In this document: piece after piece, positions 22,476-34,968 of the stretch | How the letters are laid out: each line of letters begins with the position of its first letter | Position numbering within the stretch: position 1 is the stretch's first letter | Source of the DNA: Pelagibacterales bacterium SAG-MED15 | GTDB taxonomy: Bacteria > Pseudomonadota > Alphaproteobacteria > Pelagibacterales > Pelagibacteraceae | Assembly (NCBI GenBank): GCA_014654065.1 | Contig: JACWDM010000003.1 | Coordinates: 1 to 64,000 of the forward strand | Direction of reading: 5' to 3' | DNA: 64,000 nucleotides | Made by a program: the position numbers and the translations under genes | Notes under the pieces: model-generated | What the model was told of the DNA's origin: nothing | The model's database searches: none | What the model saw: only the letters and a program-made list of their open reading frames with translations

Positions 22476-23666
22476 ATGTCGAAGGAAAAATTTAATAGGA
22501 ATAAACCACATTGTAACATTGGTACAATAGGTCATGTCGACCATGGTAAAACAACTCTAACAGCTGCTATTACAAAAGTATTATCAGAAACTGGAGGTGC
22601 GCAATTCACAGCTTATGATCAAATTGATAAAGCTCCTGAAGAAAAGGAAAGAGGAATAACAATTTCAACAGCACACGTTGAATATGAAACTGAAAAAAGA
22701 CATTACGCTCACGTAGACTGTCCAGGTCACGCTGATTATGTTAAAAACATGATTACAGGTGCAGCACAAATGGATGGAGCAATTTTAGTAGTCAATGCAG
22801 CCGATGGTCCGATGCCTCAAACTCGAGAACATATTCTTTTAGCAAGACAAGTTGGTGTACCTGCAATTGTTGTATTTTTAAATAAAGTTGATCAAGTTAA
22901 AGATAAAGAGCTAATAGAACTTGTAGAGGAAGAAATTAAAGAACTTTTAACTTCTTATAAATTTCCAGGTGATAAAACTCCAATAATTAAGGGATCTGCC
23001 TTAGCCGCCGTTGAAGGTAAAGATGATGAAATAGGAAAAAACGCTATCATGGAATTAATGAAAGCAGTCGATGAATTCATTCCTCAACCTGACAGACCAA
23101 AAGATAAACCTTTTTTAATGCCTGTAGAAGATGTATTTTCGATTTCAGGAAGAGGTACCGTAGTAACTGGTAGAGTAGAACAAGGAGTTGTAAAGACTGG
23201 TGAAGAAATAGAGATTGTTGGAATTAAAGATACAAAAAAATCTGTTTGCACAGGCGTTGAAATGTTTAGAAAGATTTTAGACACAGGTGAAGCAGGTGAT
23301 AATATAGGTGCTCTTTTAAGAGGTGTTGAAAGAACAGATGTTGAAAGAGGACAGGTTTTATGTAAACCTGGTTCAATTACTCCACACACTGAATTTGAGG
23401 CTCAAGCATATGTGCTAAAAAAAGAAGAAGGTGGAAGACATACCCCATTCTTTACAAAATATAGACCGCAGTTTTATTTTAGAACAACTGATGTTACAGG
23501 TGAAGTTGAGCTTCCATCAGGTACAGAAATGGTTATGCCAGGTGATGATGCAAAATTCACAGTTAAATTAATTACACCGATAGCGATGAATGAAAAATTA
23601 AATTTTGCAATTCGTGAAGGTGGTAGAACAGTAGGAGCTGGAGTAGTTACAAAAATAATTAAGTAA
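22476..23666 (+). CDS. tuf: Elongation factor Tu
   Basis: GTPase that delivers aminoacyl-tRNA to the ribosome. 396 residues, full length. G1 loop GHVDHGKT at 19-26, switch II DCPGH at 81-85, NKVD at 136-139, and intact domains 2 and 3 ending in [23 protein letters not shown] precedes the ATG. It is flanked by tRNA-Gly and tRNA-Trp. This is the only tuf in the window; none follows fusA. Confidence 0.99.
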   Translation: MSKEKFNRNKPHCNIGTIGHVDHGKTTLTAAITKVLSETGGAQFTAYDQIDKAPEEKERGITISTAHVEYETEKRHYAHVDCPGHADYVKNMITGAAQMDGAILVVNAADGPMPQTREHILLARQVGVPAIVVFLNKVDQVKDKELIELVEEEIKELLTSYKFPGDKTPIIKGSALAAVEGKDDEIGKNAIMELMKAVDEFIPQPDRPKDKPFLMPVEDVFSISGRGTVVTGRVEQGVVKTGEEIEIVGIKDTKKSVCTGVEMFRKILDTGEAGDNIGALLRGVERTDVERGQVLCKPGSITPHTEFEAQAYVLKKEEGGRHTPFFTKYRPQFYFRTTDVTGEVELPSGTEMVMPGDDAKFTVKLITPIAMNEKLNFAIREGGRTVGAGVVTKIIK

Positions 23667-23675
23667 GCTACCAAT

Positions 23676-23751
23676 AGGAGTGTAGCTCAATTGGTAGAGC
23701 GCCGGTCTCCAAAACCGGAGGTTGGGGGTTCGATTCCCTCCGCTCCTGCCA
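23676..23751 (+). tRNA. tRNA-Trp (anticodon CCA)
   Basis: 76 bases with encoded CCA. Acceptor AGGAGTG/CGCTCCT, anticodon loop CTCCAAA, T-loop TTCGATT, discriminator G as usual for tRNA-Trp. It sits between tuf and secE, 18 bases before secE. Confidence 0.97.
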
Positions 23752-23769
23752 AAACTGCTAAATAAAAAC

Positions 23770-23961
23770 ATGAGAAACCCGTTAAAATTTTTTCAAGAAG
23801 TAAAACAGGAAGCTTTTAAGGTAACATGGCCAACTAGAAAAGAAACCATGCAAGGTACTTTAATGGTAATTGCAATGGCAATTATAGCTGCAATATTTTT
23901 TTTACTTTTAGATCAGATTTTAAAATTTTTATTAGAGATAGTTTTAAAGTTAAGTATATGA
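23770..23961 (+). CDS. secE: Preprotein translocase subunit SecE
   Basis: 63 residues, the short single-span form of SecE that clamps SecY in the inner membrane. The conserved amphipathic helix FFQEVKQEAFKVTWPTRKET precedes one transmembrane helix. The frame is open further upstream into tRNA-Trp, but the ATG at 23770, after the tRNA, is the only sensible start. It overlaps nusG by 4 bp. Confidence 0.95.
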   Translation: MRNPLKFFQEVKQEAFKVTWPTRKETMQGTLMVIAMAIIAAIFFLLLDQILKFLLEIVLKLSI

Positions 23962-24491
23962 CGAAAAATTGGTATATAGTTCAATCACATTCTAGTTTTG
24001 AAAATAAAGTAGCTCAATTAATAAAAGAAGAAGCTGAAAAGGCTAAAATTACTGAAAAGTTTGAAGAGATTGTGGTACCAACACATGATGTAACAGAGGT
24101 AAAAAGAGGAAAAAGAGTACAAAGAAAAAAAAAATTTTTTCCAGGTTACGTTTTAATAAAAAGCGAAATGGACAATGATATTTATCATATGATCAAAGGA
24201 ATAAAAAAAGTAAGTGGTTTTCTAGGATCAAAAGGTATACCAGTTCCTGTTTCAGATAAAGAAATAGAGAAAATATTGGGTCAAATTAAAGATGGTGTAA
24301 CTCAAGCACAAAGCAGCGTTGAGTATTCAGTGGGTGAAAAAGTTCAAGTAATAGATGGACCCTTTGCTTCATTTAATGGTATGGTAGAGGAAATTGATGA
24401 AGATAAATCTAGACTTAAAGTATCAGTGTCTATTTTTGGTAGACCAACACCTGTTGATTTAGAATATAATCAAGTAGAGAAAGTTAGTTAA
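23958..24491 (+). CDS. nusG: Transcription termination/antitermination protein NusG
   Basis: 177 residues. The N-terminal NGN domain starts [16 protein letters not shown] and contains [12 protein letters not shown]; the C-terminal KOW domain has [17 protein letters not shown]. It binds the RNA polymerase clamp and couples to S10 or Rho. It is coupled to secE by a 4 bp overlap and followed by rplK one base later. Confidence 0.97.
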   Translation: MTKNWYIVQSHSSFENKVAQLIKEEAEKAKITEKFEEIVVPTHDVTEVKRGKRVQRKKKFFPGYVLIKSEMDNDIYHMIKGIKKVSGFLGSKGIPVPVSDKEIEKILGQIKDGVTQAQSSVEYSVGEKVQVIDGPFASFNGMVEEIDEDKSRLKVSVSIFGRPTPVDLEYNQVEKVS

Positions 24492-24492
24492 T

Positions 24493-24921
24493 ATGGCAAA
24501 AAAAGAAATTAGTGGATATGTTAAACTTCAAATAAAGGGAGGCCAAGCGAATCCAGCGCCGCCTGTAGGACCAGCCTTAGGCCAAAGAGGAATAAATATT
24601 ATGGAATTTTGTAAAGCATTTAATGACAAAACAAAAGATTTCATGGGCAAACCAGTACCAGTAGTAATAACAGTGTATAAGGACAAAAAATTTGACTTTA
24701 TTATAAAAACTCCTCCGGCATCACATTTTATAAAAGAAGCCGCTAAAATTAAAGGAGGATCACAAGAACCTGGTAGAAATATTGTTGCATCAATTACAAA
24801 AAAACAAGCAGAAGAAATTGCAAAGAAAAAAATGAAAGATCTTAATGCACACGATATAAACGAAGCTACAAAAATAATAATGGGATCTGCTAGATCAATG
24901 GGTATCGAGGTTAAAGAGTAA
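24493..24921 (+). CDS. rplK: 50S ribosomal protein L11
   Basis: 142 residues. Has the Pro-rich N-terminal [18 protein letters not shown] loop and the C-terminal rRNA-binding [10 protein letters not shown] segment. It forms the GTPase-associated stalk base. It overlaps rplA by one base (TAATG). Confidence 0.98.
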   Translation: MAKKEISGYVKLQIKGGQANPAPPVGPALGQRGINIMEFCKAFNDKTKDFMGKPVPVVITVYKDKKFDFIIKTPPASHFIKEAAKIKGGSQEPGRNIVASITKKQAEEIAKKKMKDLNAHDINEATKIIMGSARSMGIEVKE

Positions 24922-25607
24922 TGTCATCAAAAAGATTTAAAAAATTAGAAAAAGACCTGAAAAATAATTCAGTTAATATCGAGAAACTATTACCTGATTT
25001 GAAAAAAAACTGTACTACAAAATTTGATGAAGCTATTGATTTAAGTTTTCAAATTAACAATAAACAAAAAAAAAGTGAAATAAATTTAAGAACAATAGTA
25101 AATATGCCTGGAGGCACAGGTAAGAAAATTAAAGTTGCTGTTATTTGCGAGGAAAACAAAGTATCTGACGCAAAGAGTGCAGGAGCTGATATTGTTGGTT
25201 CAGATGATCTCATTGAAAGTATTAAGAATGGTCAATTAAACTTTGAAAAACTAGTTTGTACACCATCAATGATGATCAAATTGTCTAAATTAGGTAAAAT
25301 ATTAGGACCTAAAGGACTTATGCCAAATCCAAAACTAGGAACAGTTACTGATGATATTGTCAAAGCTGTAAAAGATGCTAAATCTGGCCAGGTTGAAATT
25401 AGAAATGATAAAGATGGAAATATAGGTCTATCTATTGGTAAAAAATCTTTTTCGGATGAGAATATTATAAAAAATTACAAAGCTGTTATTGAAACTTTAG
25501 AAAAAGAGAAATCTAATTTAAATATTAAAGGTGATCTTATTAAACACGTTTATATAACATCTACAATGGGAATATCCTTTAAGTTAAAAATGGAAAAGAA
25601 TTTTTAG
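24921..25607 (+). CDS. rplA: 50S ribosomal protein L1
   Basis: 228 residues. Conserved KILGPKGLMPNPKLGTVT block and IRNDKDGNIGLSIGKKSF. It builds the L1 stalk and in many bacteria represses its own operon by binding the rplK leader. Only 2 bases separate it from rplJ, so there is no room for the separate L10 leader found in E. coli. Confidence 0.98.
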   Translation: MSSKRFKKLEKDLKNNSVNIEKLLPDLKKNCTTKFDEAIDLSFQINNKQKKSEINLRTIVNMPGGTGKKIKVAVICEENKVSDAKSAGADIVGSDDLIESIKNGQLNFEKLVCTPSMMIKLSKLGKILGPKGLMPNPKLGTVTDDIVKAVKDAKSGQVEIRNDKDGNIGLSIGKKSFSDENIIKNYKAVIETLEKEKSNLNIKGDLIKHVYITSTMGISFKLKMEKNF

Positions 25608-25609
25608 TT

Positions 25610-26119
25610 ATGATGAGCAAAGACAAAAAACAAGTTTACATAAAAGAGATGACTAAGCAATTAGATGCATCCGAAGCAGTTATCGTTACACACTACCAAG
25701 GTTTAACAATGAAACAGTTAGACGACTTAAGAAGCAAAATGAGAGAGCACGGGATACAATTTAAAATTACAAAAAACAGGATCACAAAACTTGCATTAGA
25801 AAATACTAAATGCAAAGAATTGTCAGATTTGTTTAAAGGACCAACAGCAGTTGCATTTTCAGAGGATGCAATTACATCTGCTAAAATTCTAACTAATTTT
25901 TCAAAAGAAAATGCGAATCTTAAAATTTTAGGTGGAATTATGGGCAAGGACATTTTAGATCTAGCTGGAGTACAAAATGTAGCTACTTTACCTACTTTAG
26001 ATGAGGCAAGAGCTAAAATTGTTGGAATTTTAAGCTCTCCTGCACAAAAAATCGCAAGTATTTTACTTGCACCTGCCTCAAAAATCGCTATTTTAGCGCT
26101 CGCAAAATCAAAAAAATAA
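25610..26119 (+). CDS. rplJ: 50S ribosomal protein L10
   Basis: 169 residues. Conserved VIVTHYQGLTMKQLDDLR and FKITKNRITKLAL in the rRNA-binding domain, and a C-terminal helix that carries L7/L12 dimers. A second ATG at 25613 is an equally possible start. Confidence 0.97.
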   Translation: MMSKDKKQVYIKEMTKQLDASEAVIVTHYQGLTMKQLDDLRSKMREHGIQFKITKNRITKLALENTKCKELSDLFKGPTAVAFSEDAITSAKILTNFSKENANLKILGGIMGKDILDLAGVQNVATLPTLDEARAKIVGILSSPAQKIASILLAPASKIAILALAKSKK

Positions 26120-26134
26120 CCTTGGATAAAACTT

Positions 26135-26506
26135 ATGGCTGATCTTAATAAAATTATAGAAGATTTATCAAGCTTGACTGTTGTAGAGGCAGCTGAGCTT
26201 TCAAAACAATTAGAAGAAAAATGGGGAGTAACAGCAGCAGCAGCAGTAGCAGCAACTCCTGCAGCAGCAGCGGGCGGTGCCCCAGCTGAAGAAAAAAGTG
26301 AATTTACAATTGTCTTAGCTTCGGCTGGAGATAAAAAAATTAATGTTATTAAAGAAATTCGTGCAGTAACTTCTTTAGGATTAAAAGAAGCTAAAGATCT
26401 AGTTGAGGGAGCACCAAAAGAAGTTAAATCTGGTGCTAACAAAAAAGAAGCAGATGAAATCAAAGCTAAACTAGAAGCTGCTGGAGCTAAAGTAGAACTT
26501 AAGTAA
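26135..26506 (+). CDS. rplL: 50S ribosomal protein L7/L12
   Basis: 123 residues. N-terminal dimerisation helix ([20 protein letters not shown]), Ala-rich hinge and C-terminal factor-binding domain ([20 protein letters not shown]). It recruits elongation factors. A stable AT hairpin separates it from rpoB. Confidence 0.98.
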   Translation: MADLNKIIEDLSSLTVVEAAELSKQLEEKWGVTAAAAVAATPAAAAGGAPAEEKSEFTIVLASAGDKKINVIKEIRAVTSLGLKEAKDLVEGAPKEVKSGANKKEADEIKAKLEAAGAKVELK

Positions 26507-26526
26507 ATTAATAAGAAAAATTTTAA

Positions 26527-26552
26527 TTATTGATTATTAAATTAATCAATAA
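26527..26552 (+). other. rplL-rpoB intercistronic hairpin
   Basis: Perfect 10-bp stem TTATTGATTA / TAATCAATAA with a 6-base TTAAAT loop in the 55-base gap before rpoB. No T-run follows, so it is more likely an RNA processing or stability element, or a weak attenuator, as at the same position in E. coli. Confidence 0.6.
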
Positions 26553-26561
26553 CACTGTTGG

Positions 26562-29500
26562 ATGCAATTATCTTTTACTGAGAAAAAAAACATAAGAAAA
26601 AATTTTGGTAAACTTAAAGAAAGTTTATCTATACCTAACCTTATAGAAGTTCAAAAAAACTCATACAAACAGTTAACTGAATTTAAAGAAAATGTTGATC
26701 AAAATTTAGTAAAGGGTTTTGATAGAGTATTCAAAAGTATTTTTCCGATTGAGGATATGAATGATAAAGCAACATTAGAATATGTTTCATATAGATTAGA
26801 AAAACCTAAGTTCGATGTTGATGAATGTATTCAAAGAGGCTTAACATATTCATCATCCCTAAAATGCACATTAAGACTTGTGGTTTATGATATTGACCAA
26901 GAAAATAATACAAAAGAAATTTTATCAGCAAAAGAGCAAGAAGTTTATATGGGTGAAGTACCTATGATGACTAATAGTGGTACTTTTATTACAAATGGTG
27001 TGCAGCGTGTTGTGGTAAATCAAATGCATAGAAGTCCAGGAGTATTTTTTGATCATGATAGAGGTAAATCCCATGCAAGTGGCAAGTTACTATTTAACTG
27101 CAGAGTAATCCCAAATAGAGGATCATGGTTAGATTTTGAATATGATGTAAAAGACCTTTTATATTTTAGAATAGATAGAAAGAAAAAAATTTTTGTGACA
27201 ACTCTTCTAATGGCATTAGGATTTTCTAAAGATGATATTGTAAATGAATTTTTTGAAAAAGAAACTTACACTTATGATGAAAAAATTAAGAAATGGAAAA
27301 CAAAGTTTAATCCTGACAATTATAAATCAAAAAATTTTTCCGAGGAAATAATTGATGCGAAAAATGGCAAAACTGTAATTAAGCTTGGTGAAAAAACAAA
27401 TTTTTTAAATGCAAAGAAACTTTATGATAATGGTTTAAAAGAGATTTTTGTTACAAATGAGTCTTTGTACGGGAAATTTTTACATAAAGATGTAGTTTGT
27501 GGTGAAGATACTTTTAAAATAGGTACTGAGCTTAATGAAAGTGTTATTCAAAAAATTTTAGAAAACGATTTAAAATCAATTTTAATTTCATCAACCAATT
27601 CTATTAATAAAGGACCATATCTTCTTTTAACAATCTTTAATGATAAAAATACAAATAAAAACGAAGCTATTACAGAAATCTATAAAGTTTTAAGACCTGG
27701 TGAGCCACCGACAATTGATATAGCTACTCAAATTTTTAACAATTTATTTTTTAGCTCTGATAGATATGATCTTTCTGATGTAGGAAGAGTAAAGATGAAT
27801 TCTAGATTAAACCTTACCTGCTCTGATAAAATTACAATCTTAAGAAACGATGATATTTTAGCTATTATAAAAAAAATGTTAGATCTTCGTGATGGGAAAG
27901 ACGATGTTGATGATATCGACCATCTAGCAAATAGACGAGTTAGATCTGTTGGTGAACTTGTAGAGAACCAAGCACGAATTGGTGTTTATAGAATGGAGAG
28001 AGCTATAAAAGAAAAAATGACAACCTTAGATGTTGAGTCAGCAATGCCACAAGACTTAATTAATGCTAAACCCTTGACGGTTTCTTTAAAAGATTTTTTT
28101 GCAACATCACAACTTTCTCAATTCATGGATCAAACTAATCCATTATCTGAAATTACACATAAAAGAAGAGTGTCAGCCCTAGGTCCCGGTGGTCTTACAA
28201 GAGAAAGAGCTGGCTTTGAAGTAAGGGATGTGCATCCAACCCACTACGGCAGAATATGTCCAATTGAAACACCGGAAGGTCCAAACATAGGTTTAATCAA
28301 CAGCTTATCAACTTACTCTAAAATTAATAAGTATGGCTTTATTGAGAGTCCTTATAAAAAAGTTAAAAACGGTATTGTAGAGGATAAGATCGAGTATTTA
28401 TCTGCAATGGAAGAAAGTAATTTTACAATTGCACAAGCAAATTCTAAAATTGATAAAAATGGAAAATTTACAGAAAGCCTTGTTTCTTGTAGAGAAAACT
28501 TAAATTTTATTTTGTCAAAACCAGAAAATATTGATTATATAGATGTATCACCTAAACAATTAGTTTCCGTAGCAGCATCGTTAATACCTTTTTTAGAAAA
28601 CGATGATGCAAATAGAGCTCTGATGGGATCAAATATGATGAGACAAGCTGTTCCTTTATTAAAACCAGAGTCGCCACTAGTTGGAACTGGCATTGAAAGC
28701 GATGTTGCTTTAGATTCTGGTGTAACAATTGTTGCAAAAAGGGACGGTGTAGTTGATAAAATTGATGGAAAAAGAATAGTAATAAAAGCTACTAGTGAAA
28801 CTGATTTTACAAAGTCAGGTGTAGATATCTATAATCTTCAAAAATTTAAAAGATCAAATCAAAATACATGCATCAATCAAAAACCACTCGTGAGAGTTGG
28901 CGACAAAGTTAAGTCAGGAGATATTATAGCTGATGGACCATCAACCAAATTAGGTGAGCTAGCTTTAGGAAAAAATGTAACAGTAGCGTTTATGCCATGG
29001 CAAGGTTATAACTTTGAAGACTCAATTTTAATTTCAGAAAGATGTGTAACAGATGATGTTTTTACATCTGTGCATATAGAAGAATATGAAGTTATGGCAA
29101 GAGATACAAAGTTAGGTGAAGAAGATATCACAAGAGATATTCCAAATGTAAATGAAGAAGCATTAAAAAATTTAGATGAATCTGGAATTGTTTATATAGG
29201 AGCAGAAGTTAAACCTGGTGATATATTAGTAGGTAAGGTTACTCCAAAAGGTGACACAGCATCAGGTCCAGAGGAAAAATTGCTTAGATCTATTTTTGGT
29301 GAAAAAGCAATTGATGTAACTGATACTTCTTTAAAAATGCCAAGTGGAAGTGGTGGTATTGTTGTTGATGTTAGAGTTTTTAATAGACATGGTATAGATA
29401 AAGATGAAAGATCTATTACAATTGAAAGAGCAGAAATTGACTCTGTTCAACAAGACAAAATAGTAGAAGAAGAAATCCTAGAAAGAAGTATAAAACAAAG

Positions 29501-30644
29501 AGCAGCAGAAATTCTAGAAGGCCAATCTCTAACCAAAAAAATTAAAGATATTGACCAGGGTACCCAAATTACTTTTGAAAATTTAAGTCTATTACCAATA
29601 TCTGAAATATTTAAAATTTCTGTAGGTGATCAAAAAAAAGATGACAGTTTAAACCAATTAAAAGACCAATATAATAAAGCTAAACAAGATATTCAGGATC
29701 GTTTTGAAGATAAGGTTTTAAAAATACGTCAAGGTGATGAGTTGTTACCTAGTGTAATGAAAATGGTAAAAGTTTTTGTAGCTATTAAAAGAAGACTTAG
29801 ACCAGGAGATAAAATGTCAGGTAGGCATGGTAACAAAGGCGTGGTTAGTAAGATTGTTCCAGTTGAGGACATGCCATATAGAGAGAACGGTAAACCAGTT
29901 GATATTGTTTTAAATCCTTTAGGTGTTCCAAGTCGTATGAACGTTGGCCAGATATTAGAGACTCACCTAGGTTGGGCTTGCACAGAACTAGGTGTAAAAG
30001 TTAAAAATTTAATAGATGAAAATCAAAAAAAAGCAGAAAAAAGTGAAAAAATTTCTAACTTTTTAAAATCTGTTTATGGAAAAGATGCATTTGATGAAAA
30101 CTTAGAGAAATTAAATAAAATTGAATTTACTGACCTTTGCGAAAATTTAAAAAATGGTGTCCCTATATCAACTCCAGTTTTTGATGGTGCAAAAGAAAAC
30201 GACGTGACCAAAATGCTTGAACTTGCAGATCTACCAAATTCAGGTCAAACTCAATTATGGGATGGCAGAACAGGAGAAAAATTTGATAGAGAAGTTACCG
30301 TTGGAACTATTTATATGCTTAAACTTCACCATTTAGTAGAGGATAAAATTCATGCAAGATCTACTGGACCTTACAGTTTAGTGACACAACAGCCACTTGG
30401 TGGTAAGGCTCAGTTAGGAGGTCAAAGGTTTGGTGAAATGGAAGTTTGGGCTCTAGAAGCCTATGGTGCATCGTACACACTTCAAGAAATTTTGACAGTT
30501 AAATCAGATGATGTAGCAGGAAGAGTTAAAGTCTACGAAACCATTGTAAAAGGTGAAGAAAATTTTGAGTCTGGTATACCAGAATCTTTCAACGTGCTAG
30601 TAAAAGAAATTAAAGCTTTAGCGCTAAACGTGGAGTTAAATTAA
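26562..30644 (+). CDS. rpoB: DNA-directed RNA polymerase subunit beta
   Basis: 1360 residues, the usual alphaproteobacterial length. The rifampicin-pocket region ([20 protein letters not shown]) and [35 protein letters not shown] landmark are intact, as are [13 protein letters not shown] and the C-terminal clamp-anchoring segment. Followed by rpoC after one base. Confidence 0.99.
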   Translation: MQLSFTEKKNIRKNFGKLKESLSIPNLIEVQKNSYKQLTEFKENVDQNLVKGFDRVFKSIFPIEDMNDKATLEYVSYRLEKPKFDVDECIQRGLTYSSSLKCTLRLVVYDIDQENNTKEILSAKEQEVYMGEVPMMTNSGTFITNGVQRVVVNQMHRSPGVFFDHDRGKSHASGKLLFNCRVIPNRGSWLDFEYDVKDLLYFRIDRKKKIFVTTLLMALGFSKDDIVNEFFEKETYTYDEKIKKWKTKFNPDNYKSKNFSEEIIDAKNGKTVIKLGEKTNFLNAKKLYDNGLKEIFVTNESLYGKFLHKDVVCGEDTFKIGTELNESVIQKILENDLKSILISSTNSINKGPYLLLTIFNDKNTNKNEAITEIYKVLRPGEPPTIDIATQIFNNLFFSSDRYDLSDVGRVKMNSRLNLTCSDKITILRNDDILAIIKKMLDLRDGKDDVDDIDHLANRRVRSVGELVENQARIGVYRMERAIKEKMTTLDVESAMPQDLINAKPLTVSLKDFFATSQLSQFMDQTNPLSEITHKRRVSALGPGGLTRERAGFEVRDVHPTHYGRICPIETPEGPNIGLINSLSTYSKINKYGFIESPYKKVKNGIVEDKIEYLSAMEESNFTIAQANSKIDKNGKFTESLVSCRENLNFILSKPENIDYIDVSPKQLVSVAASLIPFLENDDANRALMGSNMMRQAVPLLKPESPLVGTGIESDVALDSGVTIVAKRDGVVDKIDGKRIVIKATSETDFTKSGVDIYNLQKFKRSNQNTCINQKPLVRVGDKVKSGDIIADGPSTKLGELALGKNVTVAFMPWQGYNFEDSILISERCVTDDVFTSVHIEEYEVMARDTKLGEEDITRDIPNVNEEALKNLDESGIVYIGAEVKPGDILVGKVTPKGDTASGPEEKLLRSIFGEKAIDVTDTSLKMPSGSGGIVVDVRVFNRHGIDKDERSITIERAEIDSVQQDKIVEEEILERSIKQRAAEILEGQSLTKKIKDIDQGTQITFENLSLLPISEIFKISVGDQKKDDSLNQLKDQYNKAKQDIQDRFEDKVLKIRQGDELLPSVMKMVKVFVAIKRRLRPGDKMSGRHGNKGVVSKIVPVEDMPYRENGKPVDIVLNPLGVPSRMNVGQILETHLGWACTELGVKVKNLIDENQKKAEKSEKISNFLKSVYGKDAFDENLEKLNKIEFTDLCENLKNGVPISTPVFDGAKENDVTKMLELADLPNSGQTQLWDGRTGEKFDREVTVGTIYMLKLHHLVEDKIHARSTGPYSLVTQQPLGGKAQLGGQRFGEMEVWALEAYGASYTLQEILTVKSDDVAGRVKVYETIVKGEENFESGIPESFNVLVKEIKALALNVELN

Positions 30645-30645
30645 T

Positions 30646-33600
30646 ATGAAGAATGAATTAAAAGAACTGTTTAAGAGCAATGATATTAGCGCATCACAGA
30701 ACTTTAGTAGTATAAAAATTACATTAGCAAGTCCTGAAAAAATTAAATCTTGGACTTATGGTGAAATTAAAAAACCTGAAACTATAAATTATAGAACTTT
30801 CAGACCGGAGAAGGATGGATTGTTCTGCGCTAGAATATTCGGACCCATCAAAGATTATGAATGTTTGTGTGGAAAATATAAAAGAATGAAATTTAGAGGA
30901 ATTATTTGTGAAAAATGTGGTGTAGAGGTTACCAAATCAAATGTTAGAAGAGAAAGAATGGGCCATATTAATTTAGCAACTCCAGTAGCTCATATTTGGT
31001 TTTTAAAATCATTACCCAGTAGAATTTCTCTAGCCATTGATATGAAACTGAAAGAGGTTGAAAGGGTTTTATATTTTGAAAGTTTTATTGTAATTGAACC
31101 TGGATTAACTGAATTAAAAAAAAATCAACTTTTAAATGAAGATGAGCTAGCAAAATATCAGGAAGAATATGGAGAAGACGCTTTTACAGCAGGTATTGGT
31201 GCAGAAGCAATTTTACAAATTTTAAAATCAATTGATTTAAAAAATGAAAGAGAAATTTTATTAAAAAACATTAAAGAGACAAAGTCTAAAGTTGCAGAAG
31301 AAAGATCAATTAAAAGATTGAAGTTAATTGACTCATTTATAGAGACTGGAAATAAGCCTGAATGGATGATACTTACAACTATACCAGTTATACCTCCAGA
31401 GTTGAGACCTTTAGTGCCGTTGGACGGAGGAAGGTTTGCTACTTCAGATCTTAATGATTTATATAGAAGAGTGATAAATAGAAACAATAGACTTAAAAGA
31501 TTAATGGATCTTAAAGCACCAGATATTATTATCAGAAATGAGAAACGAATGCTTCAAGAGTCGGTAGATGCATTATTTGACAATGGTAGAAGAGGAAGAG
31601 TTATAACTGGAACTGGAAAAAGACCATTAAAGTCACTTGCAGAAATGTTGAAAGGTAAACAAGGTCGTTTTAGACAAAACTTATTAGGTAAAAGGGTAGA
31701 TTATTCTGGTAGATCAGTAATAGTTGTGGGTCCCGATCTAAAATTGCATGAATGTGGTTTACCAAAAAAAATGGCTTTAGAGTTATTTAAACCTTTTCTA
31801 TATGCAAGATTGAATAAATTAGGTTTAGCTTCAACAATTAAACAGGCAAAAAAATTAGTTGAGAAAGAAACTAATGCAGTTTGGGATGCCTTAGAACTTA
31901 TCGTTAGAGAACACCCAGTTATTTTAAATAGAGCACCGACACTTCATAGATTAGGTGTTCAAGCTTTTGAACCAAAATTAATAGAAGGTGACGCAATAGA
32001 ATTACACCCTTTGACTTGTGCAGCATTCAATGCAGACTTTGATGGGGATCAAATGGCAGTTCATATACCATTAAGCTTAGAAGCTCAATTAGAAGCTAGA
32101 GTATTAATGATGTCTACAAACAATATTTTAAGTCCTTCAAATGGTAAACCAATAATTGTACCGAGTCAGGATATGATTTTGGGTATATACTATTTATCAC
32201 AAGCTCCTTATCAAACGGAAAAGGTGGAAGGATACTTTGTTAACAGTTCAGAGATAGAACAAGGATTAGAATCTGGTCAAATAAATGTTCATTCTCGAAT
32301 TATTTCAAGATTTGAAACTATTGATGAAAGTAATAATGTTAAATACGAGAAATATACAAGTACTGTTGGTAGATTTCTATTAGCTAATCTACTACCCAAA
32401 CATAAAGATATTAAATTTTCATTGGTTGATAGGTTGCTACCAAAAAAAGTTGTGTCAGAGATAATTGATATTGTATTCAGATTTACAGGACAAAAAAATA
32501 CAGTGATTTTTTGTGACAAATTAAAAGATCTTGGTTTTAAACATGCTTTTAAAGCAGGTATATCGTTTGGAAAAGATGATTTAATTATTCCTGATAGCAA
32601 ACCTCAAATGATTGAGGAGACTAAAAAACTAATTACTGACTATGAAAACCAATATGCCGAAGGTCTAATTACTAGAGGTGAGAAATATAATAAAGTTGTA
32701 GATGCCTGGTCTAAATGTACAGATAGAGTTGCCTCAGAGATGATGAAGGGGATTTCTGCTACTGAAACAACCAAGGATGGTTTAAAAGTAAACTCAGTTT
32801 TTATGATGGCTGACTCTGGAGCTAGAGGTTCTGCAGCACAGATGAAACAATTAGCTGGTATGAGGGGGTTGATAGCAAAACCATCAGGTGAAATTATTGA
32901 GTCGCCTATAACATCTAATTTTAAAGAGGGTTTAACTGCACTTGAGTATTTTAATTCAACCCACGGTGCAAGAAAAGGACTCGCAGATACAGCTCTTAAA
33001 ACTGCAAACTCGGGTTATTTAACAAGAAGACTATGTGATGTTGCGCAAGATTTAACTATTACAAAAAAGGCCTGCGATTGTGGTAAAGCAGGAAGTATAA
33101 ATTTATCTGAAATTATAGAGGGTGGTAATGTAATTGTAACGTTATCAGAAAGAGCTCTTGGAAGAGTAGCAGCTAATGATATAAAAAATCCAATAACTGG
33201 AGAAAAAATTATTAAAAAAGGTGATATGATTGATGAGTCCGCATGTGAAAAAATCGATGCAGCTGGGGTTAAATCTATCCAAGTCTACTCAGTTATAACT
33301 TGTGGATCTAAAAAAGGTGTTTGTGCTATGAGTTATGGTAGAGACCTTTCAAGAGGAAAAATGGTTCATGTGGGCGAAGCAATTGGAATGATATCTGCTC
33401 AATCTATTGGTGAGCCAGGAACACAATTAACGATGAGAACTTTCCACGTTGGTGGTACAGCTTCAATCAAACAGGATTCACAAATAGTAAGTAAGAATGA
33501 AGGAACTTTAAAAATAATAAATACAAATTTACTAGAGGACTCTAAAAAAAATCAAATAGTTATGGGAAGAAATACTCAACTTTCCATCGAAGATGATAAT

Positions 33601-34815
33601 GGACTTCAGATTGCGGTTTACAAAGTTCCTTATGGTTCACGATTATTTTTTAAGAATGGTGACAAAATTAAAAAAAATGCTAAAATTTGTGAGTGGGATC
33701 CTTATACAACACCTGTTATTGCAGAAAAAAGTGGTATAGTTAATTATGTAGATTTAATTGACGGTGTAACGTTATCTGAAACATTAGATGATGAGACTGG
33801 AATACAATCTAAGTCTGTTATTGATTGGAGATCTCAATCTAAAAATACTGATCTTAAGCCAAGAGTTACTCTAAGAGATGAAAAAGGTAATGTTATTAAG
33901 AAAGCTGATGATAACGAAGCTAGATATTATTTAGTGCCAGACTCAATTTTATCGGTAAAAGATGGGCAAAAGATTTTCGCTGGAGATGTTATAGCAAGGC
34001 TTCCTAAAGAAACATCTAAGACGAAAGATATTACTGGAGGTCTACCAAGAGTAGCGGAATTGTTTGAAGCAAGAAAGGCAAAAGATAGTGCAATTATCGC
34101 AGAGAATGATGGTAAAGTTTTATTTGGTAAAGAAGTTAGAGGAAAACAAAGAGTATCGATTGTCTCAGATGAAGGTGTTACATCTAATTATTTAATACCA
34201 AAAGGTAAGCATATTAATTTCAATCAAGGTGAAAAAATTAAAAAAGGAGAATATCTTTTAGACGGTCAACCTCTCCCTCATGATATTTTAAGAATTTTGG
34301 GTATAGAGGAATTAACTGAATATTTTGTTAATCAAGTACAAGAAGTTTATAGATTACAAGGTGTTGTTATTAACGACAAACATATTGAAACTATATTACG
34401 ACAAATGCTTAAAAAAATTGAGGTAAAAAACTCAGGCGATTCAAGTCTTATGCCTGGTGAAATCATTGATAGAATAAAGTTTGATAATTTAAACGAAAAG
34501 CTACAATCTGAAGGAAAAAATCCAGCTGTGGGCGAAAGAGTTTTAATGGGAATTACAAAAGCATCTTTACAAACAGAGTCTTTCATTTCTGCTGCTTCAT
34601 TCCAAGAAACTACAAGAGTTCTAACTGATGCTGCTATAAGAGGAAAAACAGACTCTTTATTGGGACTTAAAGAAAACGTTATAGTTGGAAGACTTGTTCC
34701 TGCTGGAACTGGAACGATTAAAAATGATTGGAACAAAAGAGCACTTGATGATGATAATAAATTCCTTTCAGAACAGGAAGCTAAAGAACCCTCAGAAAGC
34801 CAAGTAAATCAATAA
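30646..34815 (+). CDS. rpoC: DNA-directed RNA polymerase subunit beta'
   Basis: 1389 residues. N-terminal zinc site C73, C75, C88 and C91, the catalytic NADFDGDQM with Mg-binding D464, D466 and D468, the second zinc-site region with CDCGKAG and [15 protein letters not shown], and trigger-loop MRTFHVGG. It ends the rplKAJL-rpoBC unit; a promoter for rpsL follows in the gap. Confidence 0.99.
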   Translation: MKNELKELFKSNDISASQNFSSIKITLASPEKIKSWTYGEIKKPETINYRTFRPEKDGLFCARIFGPIKDYECLCGKYKRMKFRGIICEKCGVEVTKSNVRRERMGHINLATPVAHIWFLKSLPSRISLAIDMKLKEVERVLYFESFIVIEPGLTELKKNQLLNEDELAKYQEEYGEDAFTAGIGAEAILQILKSIDLKNEREILLKNIKETKSKVAEERSIKRLKLIDSFIETGNKPEWMILTTIPVIPPELRPLVPLDGGRFATSDLNDLYRRVINRNNRLKRLMDLKAPDIIIRNEKRMLQESVDALFDNGRRGRVITGTGKRPLKSLAEMLKGKQGRFRQNLLGKRVDYSGRSVIVVGPDLKLHECGLPKKMALELFKPFLYARLNKLGLASTIKQAKKLVEKETNAVWDALELIVREHPVILNRAPTLHRLGVQAFEPKLIEGDAIELHPLTCAAFNADFDGDQMAVHIPLSLEAQLEARVLMMSTNNILSPSNGKPIIVPSQDMILGIYYLSQAPYQTEKVEGYFVNSSEIEQGLESGQINVHSRIISRFETIDESNNVKYEKYTSTVGRFLLANLLPKHKDIKFSLVDRLLPKKVVSEIIDIVFRFTGQKNTVIFCDKLKDLGFKHAFKAGISFGKDDLIIPDSKPQMIEETKKLITDYENQYAEGLITRGEKYNKVVDAWSKCTDRVASEMMKGISATETTKDGLKVNSVFMMADSGARGSAAQMKQLAGMRGLIAKPSGEIIESPITSNFKEGLTALEYFNSTHGARKGLADTALKTANSGYLTRRLCDVAQDLTITKKACDCGKAGSINLSEIIEGGNVIVTLSERALGRVAANDIKNPITGEKIIKKGDMIDESACEKIDAAGVKSIQVYSVITCGSKKGVCAMSYGRDLSRGKMVHVGEAIGMISAQSIGEPGTQLTMRTFHVGGTASIKQDSQIVSKNEGTLKIINTNLLEDSKKNQIVMGRNTQLSIEDDNGLQIAVYKVPYGSRLFFKNGDKIKKNAKICEWDPYTTPVIAEKSGIVNYVDLIDGVTLSETLDDETGIQSKSVIDWRSQSKNTDLKPRVTLRDEKGNVIKKADDNEARYYLVPDSILSVKDGQKIFAGDVIARLPKETSKTKDITGGLPRVAELFEARKAKDSAIIAENDGKVLFGKEVRGKQRVSIVSDEGVTSNYLIPKGKHINFNQGEKIKKGEYLLDGQPLPHDILRILGIEELTEYFVNQVQEVYRLQGVVINDKHIETILRQMLKKIEVKNSGDSSLMPGEIIDRIKFDNLNEKLQSEGKNPAVGERVLMGITKASLQTESFISAASFQETTRVLTDAAIRGKTDSLLGLKENVIVGRLVPAGTGTIKNDWNKRALDDDNKFLSEQEAKEPSESQVNQ

Positions 34816-34844
34816 AAAATAAGGGTTTTTTGTAGTGTTTTAAT

Positions 34845-34872
34845 TTGACAAAAAAAATTTCTATAGTATTTT
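34845..34872 (+). promoter_or_regulatory. Candidate promoter of the str operon
   Basis: Perfect TTGACA at 34845-34850, a 16-bp spacer and TATTTT at 34867-34872. It is the longest gap in the ribosomal superoperon (153 bp) and gives a leader of about 90 bases with two hairpins. Confidence 0.5.
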
Positions 34873-34894
34873 GACGATATTTTTGGTTGGAATG

Positions 34895-34944
34895 TAACAT
34901 CATTGGGATGTTAAACGCTGCCACTAAATAACCTGTCAGTTATT
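34895..34944 (+). promoter_or_regulatory. Two-hairpin leader of rpsL
   Basis: Hairpin 1: TAACATC (34895-34901) with GATGTTA (34907-34913), loop ATTGG. Hairpin 2: AATAAC (34927-34932) with GTTATT (34939-34944), loop CTGTCA. They lie 25 bases before the rpsL ATG in a stretch less AT-rich than usual here. It could be a ribosomal-protein binding leader for autogenous control. Confidence 0.5.
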
Positions 34945-34968
34945 TCTTATCAAAAATTTATAAAATTT

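Noticed and set aside
22338-22544. A 68-codon minus-strand frame across tRNA-Gly and the tuf start
   Set aside because: It covers a tRNA gene and a conserved start; a tRNA-derived false frame.
25693-26463. A 256-codon open frame on the minus strand across rplJ and rplL
   Set aside because: It is a Ser/Ala-rich mirror of two well-conserved ribosomal protein genes with no start signal of its own.
34816-34844. Terminator after rpoC (TTTTTT run at 34825-34830)
   Set aside because: No stable stem precedes the T-run, so there is no support for an intrinsic terminator.
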